Shown: in pieces, positions 25,923-34,685 of the stretch | How positions within the stretch are numbered: the first letter of the stretch is position 1 | Layout: each line of letters opens with the position of its first letter | Assembly: GCA_018262855.1 (NCBI GenBank) | Contig: JADFDO010000001.1 | Location: 62,001 to 126,000 of the forward strand | Source: Methanolinea sp. | GTDB taxonomy: Archaea > Halobacteriota > Methanomicrobia > Methanomicrobiales > Methanospirillaceae | Direction: 5' to 3' | DNA: 64,000 bases | Program-made: the position numbers and the translations under genes | The notes under the pieces: model-generated | Databases searched by the model: none | Seen by the model: only the letters and a program-made list of their open reading frames with translations | Told to the model about the DNA's origin: nothing

Positions 25923-26165
25923 CTATGTTTTTCGCTCCCCGAGCAGTGCTGTCCGGCCTCTCACCTCAATGAGAACTGCCCCTGCACTCCTTGCAAATTC
26001 TGCCGGATCTATCTCCGTGTTCTTCAGCCACTTCACCTTAATACGGTGCCGTTTCTTCAACTGCTGTACCACTTCGTCGATGAGAGCAGGAGTTACCCCC
26101 TGTTTCCCTATCCAGACCGTGGCCTTCATCTCCTGCATGCCGGACTTTTCGGGCGCTTCGTTCAT
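25923..26165 (-). CDS. YhbY/CRM-domain RNA-binding protein
   Basis: Single CRM domain of 80 residues: VWIGKQGVTPALIDEVVQQL resembles the GKxG loop that contacts RNA, followed by HRIKVKWLKN and GRTALL. Bacterial YhbY associates with pre-50S subunits; the archaeal role is probably ribosome or RNase P related given the 4-nt overlap with the RNase P subunit gene. Confidence 0.9.
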   Translation of the reverse strand: MNEAPEKSGMQEMKATVWIGKQGVTPALIDEVVQQLKKRHRIKVKWLKNTEIDPAEFARSAGAVLIEVRGRTALLGERKT

Positions 26166-26476
26166 CGCTGCCTCCTCACAGGGAATCTCATCTTGTTGTT
26201 ACAGGAAAGGCAGGTGATCGTCACTTTCCCTCGGCCAATCCTGACCCTCATGTTCACCCCGGGAACGAGGTAACTCAGGCAGTGGTGGCAATACTGCCTC
26301 CGGAACCTCTGTTCAATCCGAACCCTCTGTTTCATTGAGATCTTTCTCGCAAGCACGACATACCTGTCGCTCAGAGAAGGATCCACGGGAAAGCACTCCC
26401 GTGCACGCGCGAAGAGGATAGCAATGCGTTCGCGGGAGATGCGCTTTGAATCAGGGGATGATGTCCTTCGGGCCAT
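26162..26476 (-). CDS. rnp4: Ribonuclease P protein component 4 (Rpp21/Rnp4)
   Basis: Protein subunit of archaeal RNase P, which removes tRNA 5' leaders. 104 residues, very basic, with the zinc ribbon formed by Cys63, Cys66, Cys89 and Cys92 (YCHHC and CLSC). A strong GGAGGTG site precedes the ATG at 26476. Pairs with Rpp29 in the complex (not in this window). Confidence 0.95.
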   Translation of the reverse strand: MARRTSSPDSKRISRERIAILFARARECFPVDPSLSDRYVVLARKISMKQRVRIEQRFRRQYCHHCLSYLVPGVNMRVRIGRGKVTITCLSCNNKMRFPVRRQR

Positions 26477-26538
26477 CTGGATACACCTCCGGAACCGGGT
26501 GACGGATGCGATGATTCAGGGCATTCGTCGTTCCCGGG

Positions 26539-27159
26539 TCAGGCAGAGGGGCCTCCTCTCACTATGTGCACGCGCCTTCCTTCTACAACAATCCTGTCTT
26601 CACAAAAGAGCCTGACAGCGAGCGGGAGGCACCGGTGTTCTTCTTCAAGAATTCTCTCAGAGAGTATCTCTTCATCGTCCCCGTCAAGAACGGGGACACA
26701 AGCCTGAACGATGATGGGGCCGGTATCCATTCCCTCATCAACAAGGTGAACGGTGCACCCCGATACCCGGACTCCGTAGAGAAGTGACTGCCTCTGTGCG
26801 TGGAGCCCGGGAAAGCTCGGGAGGAGGGCAGGGTGAATGTTTAGTATTCTCCCGTGGAACTCGCGGACAATGGAATGACCCAGTATCCGCATGTACCCTG
26901 CAAGGACAAAGAGATCCGCATCTACCCCTCGCATCGTGGAACAGAGTGCATCCTCATAATCATCTTTCCCGGAAAAACAGGCAAAATCGAGTATATGGAC
27001 AGGGATACCTGCCTTTTGGGCCCGGGTGATAGCGAACGCTCCGGGATTGTCGGTGATCAGCCCTGTGCATGAAGCAGGGATCTCTCCCCTCTCAATTGCA
27101 TCGATGAGTGCCTGGAAATTCGAACCGCGTCCCGATGCGAGGACAGCCACCTTCTTCAT
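26539..27159 (-). CDS. purN: Phosphoribosylglycinamide formyltransferase PurN
   Basis: Transfers a formyl group to GAR in purine synthesis, from a folate-type donor in the characterised bacterial enzymes. 206 residues: LASGRGSNFQAL phosphate loop, LAGYMRILG, the catalytic NIHPALLPSFPG with Asn and His, and HLVDEGMDTGPII with the third catalytic residue, Asp. Its presence alongside purL/purQ elsewhere in the window suggests folate-type rather than formate-dependent PurT use at this step. Overlaps the upstream CBS membrane protein gene by 4 nt. Confidence 0.95.
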   Translation of the reverse strand: MKKVAVLASGRGSNFQALIDAIERGEIPASCTGLITDNPGAFAITRAQKAGIPVHILDFACFSGKDDYEDALCSTMRGVDADLFVLAGYMRILGHSIVREFHGRILNIHPALLPSFPGLHAQRQSLLYGVRVSGCTVHLVDEGMDTGPIIVQACVPVLDGDDEEILSERILEEEHRCLPLAVRLFCEDRIVVEGRRVHIVRGGPSA

Positions 27160-28436
27160 TTTCGGGATCCCCCGGCATTTTCATCGTCTATCGTGTGCTG
27201 GATGAGTTTCACCTTGACGATCCTTCTCGAGAGCATCTGTGTGACCACAAGAGAGATATGGCTCTCCTGGATGTAGACACTCTCACCCGGATGGGGGATA
27301 TGCCCGAGCCTTTCGATGATAAGTCCTCCGAGGCTCTCGTATGATTCTGACACAGGAAGCGAGAGGTTGAGCTCGTCATTCAGTTCCTCAACCCAAACCG
27401 TGGCATCGACAAGGTAGACTCCCTCCGATATCTTCTGTATCTCGGGTTCTTCTCGGTCGAACTCATCAAGAATATCGCCAACGAGCTCCTCAAGGATATC
27501 TTCGACCGTGACGATCCCGACAAAACTGCTGTATTCATCAAGCACGACCGCGATCTGGACCTTCCTGAGCTGGAGTTCCTTTAAAAGATCATCGATCTTT
27601 TTGCTCTCGGGGACGAAGAAGGGATCATACATAAGATCCTTGATCGGGATATTCTTCTTGCCGGCAATCTGGCTCGAAACGACGTCCTTGACGTTCAGCA
27701 CACCAATGATATTGTCCATGTGCTCGTGGTAGACGGGGATTCGCGAAAACCCGGTCTCATTGAAGAAATGGAGTGCATCTTCGAGCGTGGTCTGGTCATC
27801 GATGAGCGCCACGTCAACCCGTGGCGTCATGATCTCCCGAGCGGTTGTGTCCCCGAATTCGAGCACAGAGTAGAGCATCTCCCGCTCTTCCTGCTCTATT
27901 GCACCCTCCTCCTTCCCGACATCGATCCATTCCCTGATCTCATCCTCCGTGACCGCGGGCTCGGCCTGCCCCTCCTCATCGCTCCTCCTTCCCATAACCC
28001 TGTCAATGACAAAGATGACTGGGGAAAGAATCCTGCTGAGGATATGTATCGGCCGGGATACGGCAAGAGAAAACCGTTCCACGTTCTGGGCGGCATATGT
28101 TTTCGGCCCTATCTCTCCAAAGATGAGGAGCAGGAGGACGACGGCCCCTGTGGCAATCCCGACACCGATATCTCCGAATATCCTGATGGTCACCGCGGTC
28201 GCAATTGCGGTAGCAGCAACATTGACGATATTATTGCCGATGAGGATAGCAATCAGGAACCTGCTTGGCTGCTCTTTCAGGGCTGCGAGGGCTTCTGACC
28301 CGGGTCTCTGTTCATTGACGAGAGTTCGGACCTTTGCCCTTGTGATGGACATCAGCGCGACCTCGGAGGCCGAGAAGAATGCGGAGAGCATCAGGCAGAT
28401 AATAAACAATAAAAGAAGTAAAAAATCCTCTATCAT
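27156..28436 (-). CDS. Hemolysin C/CorC (CNNM) family membrane protein with CBS pair
   Basis: DUF21 membrane domain with four hydrophobic helices and the AFFSASEVALMS signature (residues 1-190), a cytoplasmic CBS pair (IMTPRVDV to VLNVKDV, and VQIAVVLDEYSSFVGIVT) and a C-terminal CorC/HlyC transporter-associated domain. Homologues are implicated in Mg2+/Co2+ or Na+ efflux; CBS domains sense adenosyl ligands. Not a haemolysin in function. A GTG at 28445 is 27 bp from a TATA-like element and is an alternative start. Confidence 0.9.
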   Translation of the reverse strand: MIEDFLLLLLFIICLMLSAFFSASEVALMSITRAKVRTLVNEQRPGSEALAALKEQPSRFLIAILIGNNIVNVAATAIATAVTIRIFGDIGVGIATGAVVLLLLIFGEIGPKTYAAQNVERFSLAVSRPIHILSRILSPVIFVIDRVMGRRSDEEGQAEPAVTEDEIREWIDVGKEEGAIEQEEREMLYSVLEFGDTTAREIMTPRVDVALIDDQTTLEDALHFFNETGFSRIPVYHEHMDNIIGVLNVKDVVSSQIAGKKNIPIKDLMYDPFFVPESKKIDDLLKELQLRKVQIAVVLDEYSSFVGIVTVEDILEELVGDILDEFDREEPEIQKISEGVYLVDATVWVEELNDELNLSLPVSESYESLGGLIIERLGHIPHPGESVYIQESHISLVVTQMLSRRIVKVKLIQHTIDDENAGGSRK

Positions 28437-28512
28437 CAAATCCACGCCGCATACACGGCTATACGACTTTTATTCATATGTCTTTGGGCACTACATGTAT
28501 CGTGCTGACATT

Positions 28513-29349
28513 TTATAAAACCGTCGATGATGCAAAGCTTCGCTGCATGAATTTCCGCTCTGAAGAGAGGAGCAGTATCTTCTCTTCCGAAGAGAGATCG
28601 TGGGAGAAGTTCCGGTCCTCGAGTTCAAGGGTCAGGTTTCCCCCATATCCAATAAGAGCAAGATAACGGAGGATATCTGCCATGTCGCGGTCTTCCTGGA
28701 GAGGGAGGTGCATCTTTCCACCACCAGCTCTTCCTACATGTACGTTCACCAGGCGGTCACCGCAGAGATCGATATATCCCTTCACGACCGCTATACCGGA
28801 ATTCATTGCGTGGGAGATATCAAGGGTGAACCAGAGCCACGGTTCCCTGTCAAGGAGTTCCCGCATATCATCGGGTGTGCAGAGCAGGGAGTTTACTTTA
28901 GGTTCCATATTCTCCATGGCGACCCTGACACCAGTCTCTTCTGATGCAACTTCCAGAGTTCGGATATACTTTGCAAATCGCTCGAAATCGGGAGCGCCGG
29001 GAGGTCGCTTCGCAGTCCTCCTTCCCGGATGGACCGTTACCAGGTCGATCCCGAGCCTGGATGCAAGGTGGATAGCTTTTGTTGCATATCCCACCGAGAT
29101 GGCTGCAATGTCGGGATTGACCGAGGTTGGGTTGAGGTCGAGAATTGGAGCATGGATGGTGAGCGATGCGAGTTCTGGAAACGCTCTCATGCATCTTGCC
29201 AGCTCGTCTTCAGGGAGACCGGAGAGCCAGAATGCGGGGGTCTCCATCCAGAATTCCATCGAATCAAGACCCGCCTCCCGGATATACTGGAAGATCTCCT
29301 CAAGGGGATATTCATGAAAAAACATGCTGGAGACGGCGAAACCAACCAT
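28513..29349 (-). CDS. Sugar phosphate isomerase/epimerase-like TIM barrel protein
   Basis: Member of the xylose isomerase-like/AP endonuclease 2 superfamily, 278 residues. Metal-ligand style motifs of the barrel are visible: TIHAPILDLNP, VTVHPGRR, VAMENMEP, FTLDISHAM and NVHVGRAGGG, each at a strand end with His or Glu. The protein could act on a sugar phosphate, inosose or similar; there is no pathway context. Divergent from xseA. Confidence 0.85.
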   Translation of the reverse strand: MVGFAVSSMFFHEYPLEEIFQYIREAGLDSMEFWMETPAFWLSGLPEDELARCMRAFPELASLTIHAPILDLNPTSVNPDIAAISVGYATKAIHLASRLGIDLVTVHPGRRTAKRPPGAPDFERFAKYIRTLEVASEETGVRVAMENMEPKVNSLLCTPDDMRELLDREPWLWFTLDISHAMNSGIAVVKGYIDLCGDRLVNVHVGRAGGGKMHLPLQEDRDMADILRYLALIGYGGNLTLELEDRNFSHDLSSEEKILLLSSERKFMQRSFASSTVL

Positions 29350-29387
29350 GATCGTAATTCATTATCCCCCCGCCATAATAGTTGTTG

Positions 29388-30641
29388 ATGACATGGTACG
29401 AGCAGGGACCTGGCAGGGAAGAACCCGGGTTTACGAGTGATATATTCACAGTATCCCAGGTCTCTTCGCTCGTTGAGACGCTGCTGGATGACCCGAGGAT
29501 CCAGGATATCTGGATTCGGGGGGAGGTCACCAACCTGAAGATCCACGGATCTGGACACTATTATTTCTCTCTCGGGGAGAAGAGCGACAACCATTCCGCG
29601 ATTCTTCCCTGCGTGATGTGGAAGAAGGATGCCCAGCGGGTGAAGTGCGACCTCACTGACGGGATGAAGGTGCTGGTCTTTGGGTCGATAGGCCACTATG
29701 CACCCCAGGGCCGGTACCAGCTGTATGTCAGGGATATCCAGCCCGCAGGAAGGGGAGAGAAACACCTGATGATTGAGCGGTGGAAAGCACAGCTCTCTGA
29801 GGAAGGATGCTTCGATCCCGGACGTAAAAGGGCTCTCCCGCCGTATCCTTCCAGGGTTGGCGTCGTGACTTCGGAGACCGGTGCTGTCCTTCACGATATC
29901 AGGAATGTTATCGCCAGGAGGTTTCCCCTCGAACTGGTGATCTCCCCCTCCGCGGTCCAGGGGGAAGGGGCACACTTTGAGATTGCCCGTGCCATCAGGC
30001 GCCTGCAGGGAGATGTTGATGTGATCATCCTCGCCCGAGGAGGAGGGAGTTTTGAAGACCTGTTTCCCTTCAATTACCCGGAGGTTGTGAGGGCAATCTC
30101 TTCCTGTCCGGTCCCGGTTGTGAGCGCCATCGGGCACGAGGTTGACGTCACGCTCGCGGATTTCGCCGCTGACGTCCGGGCCCCTACTCCTTCTGCTGCT
30201 GCTGAACTGGCTGTACCCGACCGGGTCCTTGTCCTCGAATCGCTCGTGGAATCCCGGAGAACGCTGGGGAACCGCCTGATCAACCGGCTTGATAGGGCTC
30301 GCGAAGAGCTCTCCCAGGTGGTGGAGAGACTCTCGCCAAGGAAAATGGATCAGAGGCTGACTGCAAAACGTGAGGATGTGACCGTCATCACCGACAGGAT
30401 AGGGAGGGCGATCTCGTCCCGCATTGGACTGGAACGAGAACGATTATCTGCTGCGGCAGAGATCCTCGATGCCCGAAACCCGCTTCATCTTATCCGGAAG
30501 GGTTACTGTATCCTTGAAAAGGAGGGAAGGATTATCCGTTCAGCAACAGGGATCAGTGCCGGTGAGCATCTCTCTGTCCGGCTCAGGGACGGCAGGATTG
30601 ACACATGTGTCGAGAGGGTATATCATGACCCAGAAATTTGA
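29388..30641 (+). CDS. xseA: Exodeoxyribonuclease VII large subunit
   Basis: Bacterial-type single-strand DNA exonuclease. N-terminal OB-fold region (FTVSQVSSLVETLL, WIRGEVTNLKIHGSGHYYF), then the catalytic domain with GVVTSETGAVLHDI, DVIILARGGGSFEDLFPF and VSAIGHEVDVTLADF.AD.RAPTPSAAAE, then coiled-coil helices. The ATG at 29388 is used; two TTG codons just before it are in frame. 417 residues. Overlaps xseB by 17 nt. Uncommon in archaea apart from some methanogens, so ancient transfer from bacteria is likely. Confidence 0.95.
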   Translation: MTWYEQGPGREEPGFTSDIFTVSQVSSLVETLLDDPRIQDIWIRGEVTNLKIHGSGHYYFSLGEKSDNHSAILPCVMWKKDAQRVKCDLTDGMKVLVFGSIGHYAPQGRYQLYVRDIQPAGRGEKHLMIERWKAQLSEEGCFDPGRKRALPPYPSRVGVVTSETGAVLHDIRNVIARRFPLELVISPSAVQGEGAHFEIARAIRRLQGDVDVIILARGGGSFEDLFPFNYPEVVRAISSCPVPVVSAIGHEVDVTLADFAADVRAPTPSAAAELAVPDRVLVLESLVESRRTLGNRLINRLDRAREELSQVVERLSPRKMDQRLTAKREDVTVITDRIGRAISSRIGLERERLSAAAEILDARNPLHLIRKGYCILEKEGRIIRSATGISAGEHLSVRLRDGRIDTCVERVYHDPEI

Positions 30642-30807
30642 AGACCTGATGAAAGAGTTGAAGGAGATCCTTGTAAGGATAGAAGACAACCAGACCGGGC
30701 TTGACGAAGCGATTGCGCTCTACGAGAGGGGAGCAGTCCTTATCAGGCAGGCCGAGGAGATACTCTCTTCCGCTGAGATGAAGATATCCATGGTAGGACG
30801 GGAATAG
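30625..30807 (+). CDS. xseB: Exodeoxyribonuclease VII small subunit
   Basis: 60-residue helical protein beginning MTQKFEDLMKELKEILVRIE, with the XseB core GLDEAIALYERG. A GAGAGGGT site lies 5 nt upstream of the ATG within the end of xseA. Followed by a T6 run at about 30823. Confidence 0.93.
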   Translation: MTQKFEDLMKELKEILVRIEDNQTGLDEAIALYERGAVLIRQAEEILSSAEMKISMVGRE

Positions 30808-30817
30808 GGGCCACGAC

Positions 30818-30842
30818 AGTTGTTTTTTGTAGTCGTATGAAA
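30818..30842 (+). terminator. Terminator after xseAB
   Basis: An ACGAC/GTCGT inverted repeat flanks a T6 run shortly after xseB. The remaining 150 bp to the DUF371 gene end contain no convincing gene. Confidence 0.4.
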
Positions 30843-30996
30843 GGATGTATCCCGAATTCTGCGGACGGCGGGATTTCCTGTTGTGGATAGATATTCCTCA
30901 TTTCCTGTGATGACATGCCGGCTCCATGGAAGTTCATTGAACATTCAATTTCACATTCCAGAGAAAAGTCATTTGAATGTGCGATTGCGATAGATT

Positions 30997-31431
30997 TCAA
31001 TCCCGAACCATCACCCTGAAGTCAACGGTCATGGTGCATCCCTTTCTGAGTGCCTCGATGAAATTTCTGGGAATATTCCGTGCAGTGGTATCGGAATAGA
31101 TTGCCACAGTCCTTCCGCACACATACCCGCTTCTTCTCCACACCATATCGGTGGGATGGTCGAGCGTAAACGCCGAGCTTCCCCGGGCATTTATCTCGAC
31201 TTTCATTCCCTCGCAAGAGAGGATTGTCTGGATGCTGGCATCGTCATTGCACAGGAGTGATCTTACATTTTCCGGCAGGTCGCGTGCCCCGCAAGTAGCA
31301 TCGATCCCTATGATGCAGTCTCCGTTCAGGGTGAGTTCATCGTGGCGGGTGATCTCGAGAGTCGAAGCATGGGTTGCCGAAACGAAACGATCTCCCCTGC
31401 ACCGGATCCGGGCACTTGCTTCCCGGATCAT
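30997..31431 (-). CDS. DUF371 family protein
   Basis: Conserved archaeal protein of 144 residues with the family core GRGSSAFTLDHPTDMV-like segment (here ARGSSAFTLDHPTDMVWRRS) and CIIGIDATCGARDLPENV. Function unknown; predicted cytosolic, mixed alpha/beta. The ATG at 31431 is used; a TTG at 31437 is the alternative. Confidence 0.85.
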   Translation of the reverse strand: MIREASARIRCRGDRFVSATHASTLEITRHDELTLNGDCIIGIDATCGARDLPENVRSLLCNDDASIQTILSCEGMKVEINARGSSAFTLDHPTDMVWRRSGYVCGRTVAIYSDTTARNIPRNFIEALRKGCTMTVDFRVMVRD

Positions 31432-31557
31432 TCCCAAAAACCCTTTTTATCGGGAAAGAAGGAGATTGATGCGATGACCGGCAGACTGCCTGGTTCTCTC
31501 TTTCTTTTTATCACGGACGGATCCAGGCAATCCTGTGCACCAATCTCCAAGGGCAGT

Positions 31558-32397
31558 TCAGTATTTATACCAGCGTCCCTTCTCGTCATATTCACCCTGC
31601 AGTATGGGCGGGGTTGTAAGGCTCACTTCCCCGATGGTCTTCTGGTAAAACGCGGCCTTGAACGCATACAGGATATTCCCGAGAACAGTGATAGCGATAC
31701 AGTAGACTATCGCAGTAATCTGAATCCCCGTTGATCCAAGCATTTCGTTCAGCATCTCGATTGAAAACGACTGGATCTGCGAAGGATCTATGGTTGAGAG
31801 CGGGAGCAGTTGAGCATAGAGAAGGCCGGTCCAGATTACGGCCAGGGGAAGTCCGACAAGGATGATGATCCCGAGACAGACCAGGAAAAAGCCGATCATG
31901 CTTCCGGGCCGGTTCAACACGATCTCAACACTCCTACGGATACACTCAAAAATACCCCTGTCTTCGAATACAGCGGCAGTGTCAGCAAAAAACGCGAAGA
32001 AGATGATAGGTATTGTGCACCCGATGACGATAAAGGGCAGTACGGTCCCTGCAGCACCCACGACCAGCAAGGGTATTGAGACCAGGATCACCGTTGCGAG
32101 TACCACGAACGCGATAAGGAGAGCAGGGAGTAGAATCCGGAAATAGTATTTCATTCCCCCGAAGAGAAATGCACGATACCCCTGGTCACCAGTTTTAATC
32201 TGGGAGTATGCACCTGCAAGGAGAAAAGGTATGAGAAGGGCTTCAAGGATCCATAACCGGGTGGCAAGGAACGTCCCGTATGAGAACTGGAGGAGGATAT
32301 CCAGTGCTCCGAGGCATCCTGCAACAAGTCCGGGAAGCCACAGGTACGGATTTCTGGAAAGAAGCCCCAGTCCGCGCCGGAGAGAATCCGTAACCAT
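31558..32397 (-). CDS. Polytopic membrane protein of unknown function
   Basis: About 279 residues with six or more hydrophobic helices; the plan (GLGLLSRNPYLWLPGLV, RAFLFGGMKYYFRILLP, DRGIFECIRRSVEIVLNRPG) resembles archaeal glycerophosphoryl-diester-like or DUF7847-type membrane proteins. The start is set at ATG 32397 by the GGTGACAGG ahead of it, inside the end of the upstream gene. A reading frame extending further upstream is not supported. Function unknown. Confidence 0.75.
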   Translation of the reverse strand: MVTDSLRRGLGLLSRNPYLWLPGLVAGCLGALDILLQFSYGTFLATRLWILEALLIPFLLAGAYSQIKTGDQGYRAFLFGGMKYYFRILLPALLIAFVVLATVILVSIPLLVVGAAGTVLPFIVIGCTIPIIFFAFFADTAAVFEDRGIFECIRRSVEIVLNRPGSMIGFFLVCLGIIILVGLPLAVIWTGLLYAQLLPLSTIDPSQIQSFSIEMLNEMLGSTGIQITAIVYCIAITVLGNILYAFKAAFYQKTIGEVSLTTPPILQGEYDEKGRWYKY

Positions 32398-32401
32398 CCT
32401 G

Positions 32402-32992
32402 TCACCGGTTCCTTGGCATTGCGACGATCTCACGGACCTGAAGATCGAAGAATGATGAGGTGTGTGCAGGGAGAATAACGCATACCGTGTCCGCACCGCT
32501 TGCGGTTCCGCCAACTGCAATGATCTCCTCATCAACGGGGATCACACCCTGGTCCGCAGCGATGAGGGTGCACTCGACCGCCACTTTCAGGCCGACGGCA
32601 ACAACACGGCGCAATGCTTCCGCAACTGCTTCAGTACGCGATCCTCCTCCGACTTTTGCTGACCTGGAGAATGCTCGTTCCAGTCCGGAAAGGGTATGTG
32701 TACCTGTAACAACCGGTATCTTCTCCTGCTTGAGGGTTTTTGCAGCTTCGGAAGAAAATTCCCACTCGCCGGGTTTCGAGAATCCAACCACATGGGTGAC
32801 GACCACGAGTTTGATGCCCGAACCTCTGAACATCCGGTAAAACGCGAGGGCCGTATCGCCCGATGTGCTTGCGACGACCACTCTGGAAATCGACAGCTCG
32901 CGTGCCCTTTCAAGGGCAAACCGTGCGCAATCAACAGTATTGGCAGGGCCCGGGACATCAAAATAATAGGTGGTTCTTGCAACGAAGGACAT
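32402..32992 (-). CDS. Stand-alone pyruvate kinase C-terminal (PK_C) domain protein
   Basis: 196 residues corresponding only to the C-terminal allosteric alpha/beta domain of pyruvate kinase: DCARFALERARELSISRVVVASTSGDTAL, then FSRSAKVGG and GADTVCVI. The catalytic barrel is absent, so it is not a pyruvate kinase. Such stand-alone domains are common in methanogens; they may bind a phosphorylated ligand. The ATG at 32992 is chosen because the protein aligns from MSFVARTTYYFD. Coupled to the downstream membrane protein gene (4-nt gap). Confidence 0.82.
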   Translation of the reverse strand: MSFVARTTYYFDVPGPANTVDCARFALERARELSISRVVVASTSGDTALAFYRMFRGSGIKLVVVTHVVGFSKPGEWEFSSEAAKTLKQEKIPVVTGTHTLSGLERAFSRSAKVGGGSRTEAVAEALRRVVAVGLKVAVECTLIAADQGVIPVDEEIIAVGGTASGADTVCVILPAHTSSFFDLQVREIVAMPRNR

Positions 32993-33035
32993 ACGTACAT
33001 TAAGCTTTAGGTAGTACCAGGTAAAGGGAATTTCT

Positions 33036-34205
33036 ATGATCACCCTTGCACTGGCAGGAAAACCGAATTGTGGCAAGTCGACATTTTTCCGGGCTGCGAC
33101 CATGGCCCATGCCGAGATTGCCAATTACCCATTCACCACCATCGATGCAAATTTCGGTGTTGCCTATGTCAGGACCACCTGCCCCTGCAAAGGCCTTAAC
33201 CTCCAGTGCGGGCACTGTAGTGACGGTATCCGGTACGTCCCGGTCAATCTCATCGATGTTGCGGGACTTGTCCCGGACGCTCACAAGGGCAAAGGCCTTG
33301 GGAATCAGTTCCTGGACCACCTCCGCCAGGCAGATGCCATCCTCCATATTGTCGATGCAAGTGGATCCACGGATGCTGAAGGCAATCCGGTCGATCCCGG
33401 GAGTCATGACCCGCAAGAAGATATAGCGTTCCTGAAGTTTGAAATGACCATGTGGGTGTACGGGATCCTCGATAAGCACTGGGCGAAACTTCACCGTCAG
33501 GCGCAATCCAAGACCTATTCGATCCACAGGGGAATCTCGGAGGTCTTTACCAGTCTTGGGATCACCCCGGAGGATGTCGAGGGGGCTGAGAGATCCGCTG
33601 CAATCGACCTGATGCGGGCAGGCCAGGATGAACTTATTCGTTTTTGTGAGGAGATTGTCCATATCAGCAAGCCAATGATCACAGTGGGAAACAGGATTGA
33701 CCTTGCCCCACCCCCCATGATCGAAATCCTGAAAAAAAATGGCATATCCTTTGCTTCGGCAGCCGGCGAACTGGCGCTCCGGAATGCCGTGGCAGCCGGC
33801 CTGATCCAGTACCATCCTGGAGATAGCTCGTTCATTGTCGCAAAGGAGGATTTACTCTCACCTGCCCAGCGGGCAGGGCTGACAACAATCGCCAACGTGA
33901 TGAAACAATACGGGGGGACAGGTATCCAGCAGGCAATCAACAAGGCGGTTTACGATCTTCTCGATATGATCGTCGTCTATCCTGTCGAGGATGAACATAA
34001 GTTTTCAGATTCCCAGGGTCGCATCCTCCCTGATGCATTCCTGATGAAGAAAGGATCTACGCCCCGAAACCTTGCATTCCAGGTGCATACGGATATTGGC
34101 AAGGGATTCCTCTACGCCATCGATGCAAGGACCAGCATGCGGGTTAAGGACACTCATGAGTTAAAGGATGGCGATATCATCCGCATCGTGAGTGCCGCGA
34201 AATAA
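33036..34205 (+). CDS. OBG/YchF-family GTPase with TGS domain
   Basis: Ribosome-associated P-loop NTPase of the Obg superfamily, 389 residues: GKPNCGKST (8-16), G3 DVAG, G4 NRID, and a C-terminal TGS domain (DTHELKDGDIIRIV). Four Cys cluster after G1 (CPCKGLNLQCGHC), typical of the archaeal subgroup. The G4 motif NRID predicts GTP preference, unlike bacterial YchF (NxxE, ATP). Divergent from the PK_C gene, with about 40 bp between the starts. Confidence 0.92.
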   Translation: MITLALAGKPNCGKSTFFRAATMAHAEIANYPFTTIDANFGVAYVRTTCPCKGLNLQCGHCSDGIRYVPVNLIDVAGLVPDAHKGKGLGNQFLDHLRQADAILHIVDASGSTDAEGNPVDPGSHDPQEDIAFLKFEMTMWVYGILDKHWAKLHRQAQSKTYSIHRGISEVFTSLGITPEDVEGAERSAAIDLMRAGQDELIRFCEEIVHISKPMITVGNRIDLAPPPMIEILKKNGISFASAAGELALRNAVAAGLIQYHPGDSSFIVAKEDLLSPAQRAGLTTIANVMKQYGGTGIQQAINKAVYDLLDMIVVYPVEDEHKFSDSQGRILPDAFLMKKGSTPRNLAFQVHTDIGKGFLYAIDARTSMRVKDTHELKDGDIIRIVSAAK

Positions 34206-34253
34206 CCGTATTTCATAAAAAAAGAAGAGAAATCACGGTAAAAGCAAGATAAG

Positions 34254-34261
34254 TTTATATA
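34254..34261 (+). promoter_or_regulatory. TATA box of the 34288 gene
   Basis: TTTATATA, centred about 31 bp before the ATG at 34288; leaderless or nearly so. Confidence 0.55.
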
Positions 34262-34287
34262 CTGGCAATTGCAACCGATGTATTAAT

Positions 34288-34608
34288 ATGGGTGGCGAAA
34301 TTTATCAGGCTCAGATACTCAGGAACTTTTTTGATACTATCACAGGTACCGACAGGAACCTGACCCGCATTTACATGTGCGTGGTCAGCCTTGCCAAGAT
34401 CCGGATGGAGCCCCCTGAAAAGTACTCCTTCCTCATCGAACAGCTCAAAAAGAGCAAGCAGCACAAGGAACTCTCCGTGGATGTCCTTGATTACATGTGT
34501 GACGTGGCATCCCAGCTCGAGATCGGGACTGTCCAGACGGCATTTGGGGTGAAGGAGATAGGAGAGATTCAGCAGGAGTTCGGAAGCATCAGCATGGACT
34601 CCCTTTGA
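34288..34608 (+). CDS. Conserved small helical protein, function unknown
   Basis: 106-residue cytosolic protein with no recognised motif: MGGEIYQAQILRNFFD, a basic central part (QLKKSKQHKELS) and an acidic end. A well-placed TATA box and the T-rich end (TTAATTTTTT from about 34616) support a real single-gene transcription unit. Likely specific to methanogens. Confidence 0.65.
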   Translation: MGGEIYQAQILRNFFDTITGTDRNLTRIYMCVVSLAKIRMEPPEKYSFLIEQLKKSKQHKELSVDVLDYMCDVASQLEIGTVQTAFGVKEIGEIQQEFGSISMDSL

Positions 34609-34616
34609 AATCTTCT

Positions 34617-34626
34617 TAATTTTTTA
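34617..34626 (+). terminator. T-run terminator
   Basis: TAATTTTTT, starting about 9 nt after the stop at 34608. Confidence 0.4.
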
Positions 34627-34685
34627 CGCCCAATAAGTTCGATTTATCAAAAATACACCATCAGGGGGGAATCCAGGAGATTCTC

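Noticed and set aside
29187-30137. Long minus-strand ORF of 316 codons
   Set aside because: It is antisense to xseA and to the TIM-barrel gene end, and its product has no recognisable motif.
30743-31000. Minus-strand ORF of 85 codons between xseB and the DUF371 gene
   Set aside because: It runs antisense into xseB, lacks a recognisable RBS and looks random.
33000-33815. Minus-strand ORF of 271 codons
   Set aside because: Antisense to the YchF-family gene, which has all G motifs.
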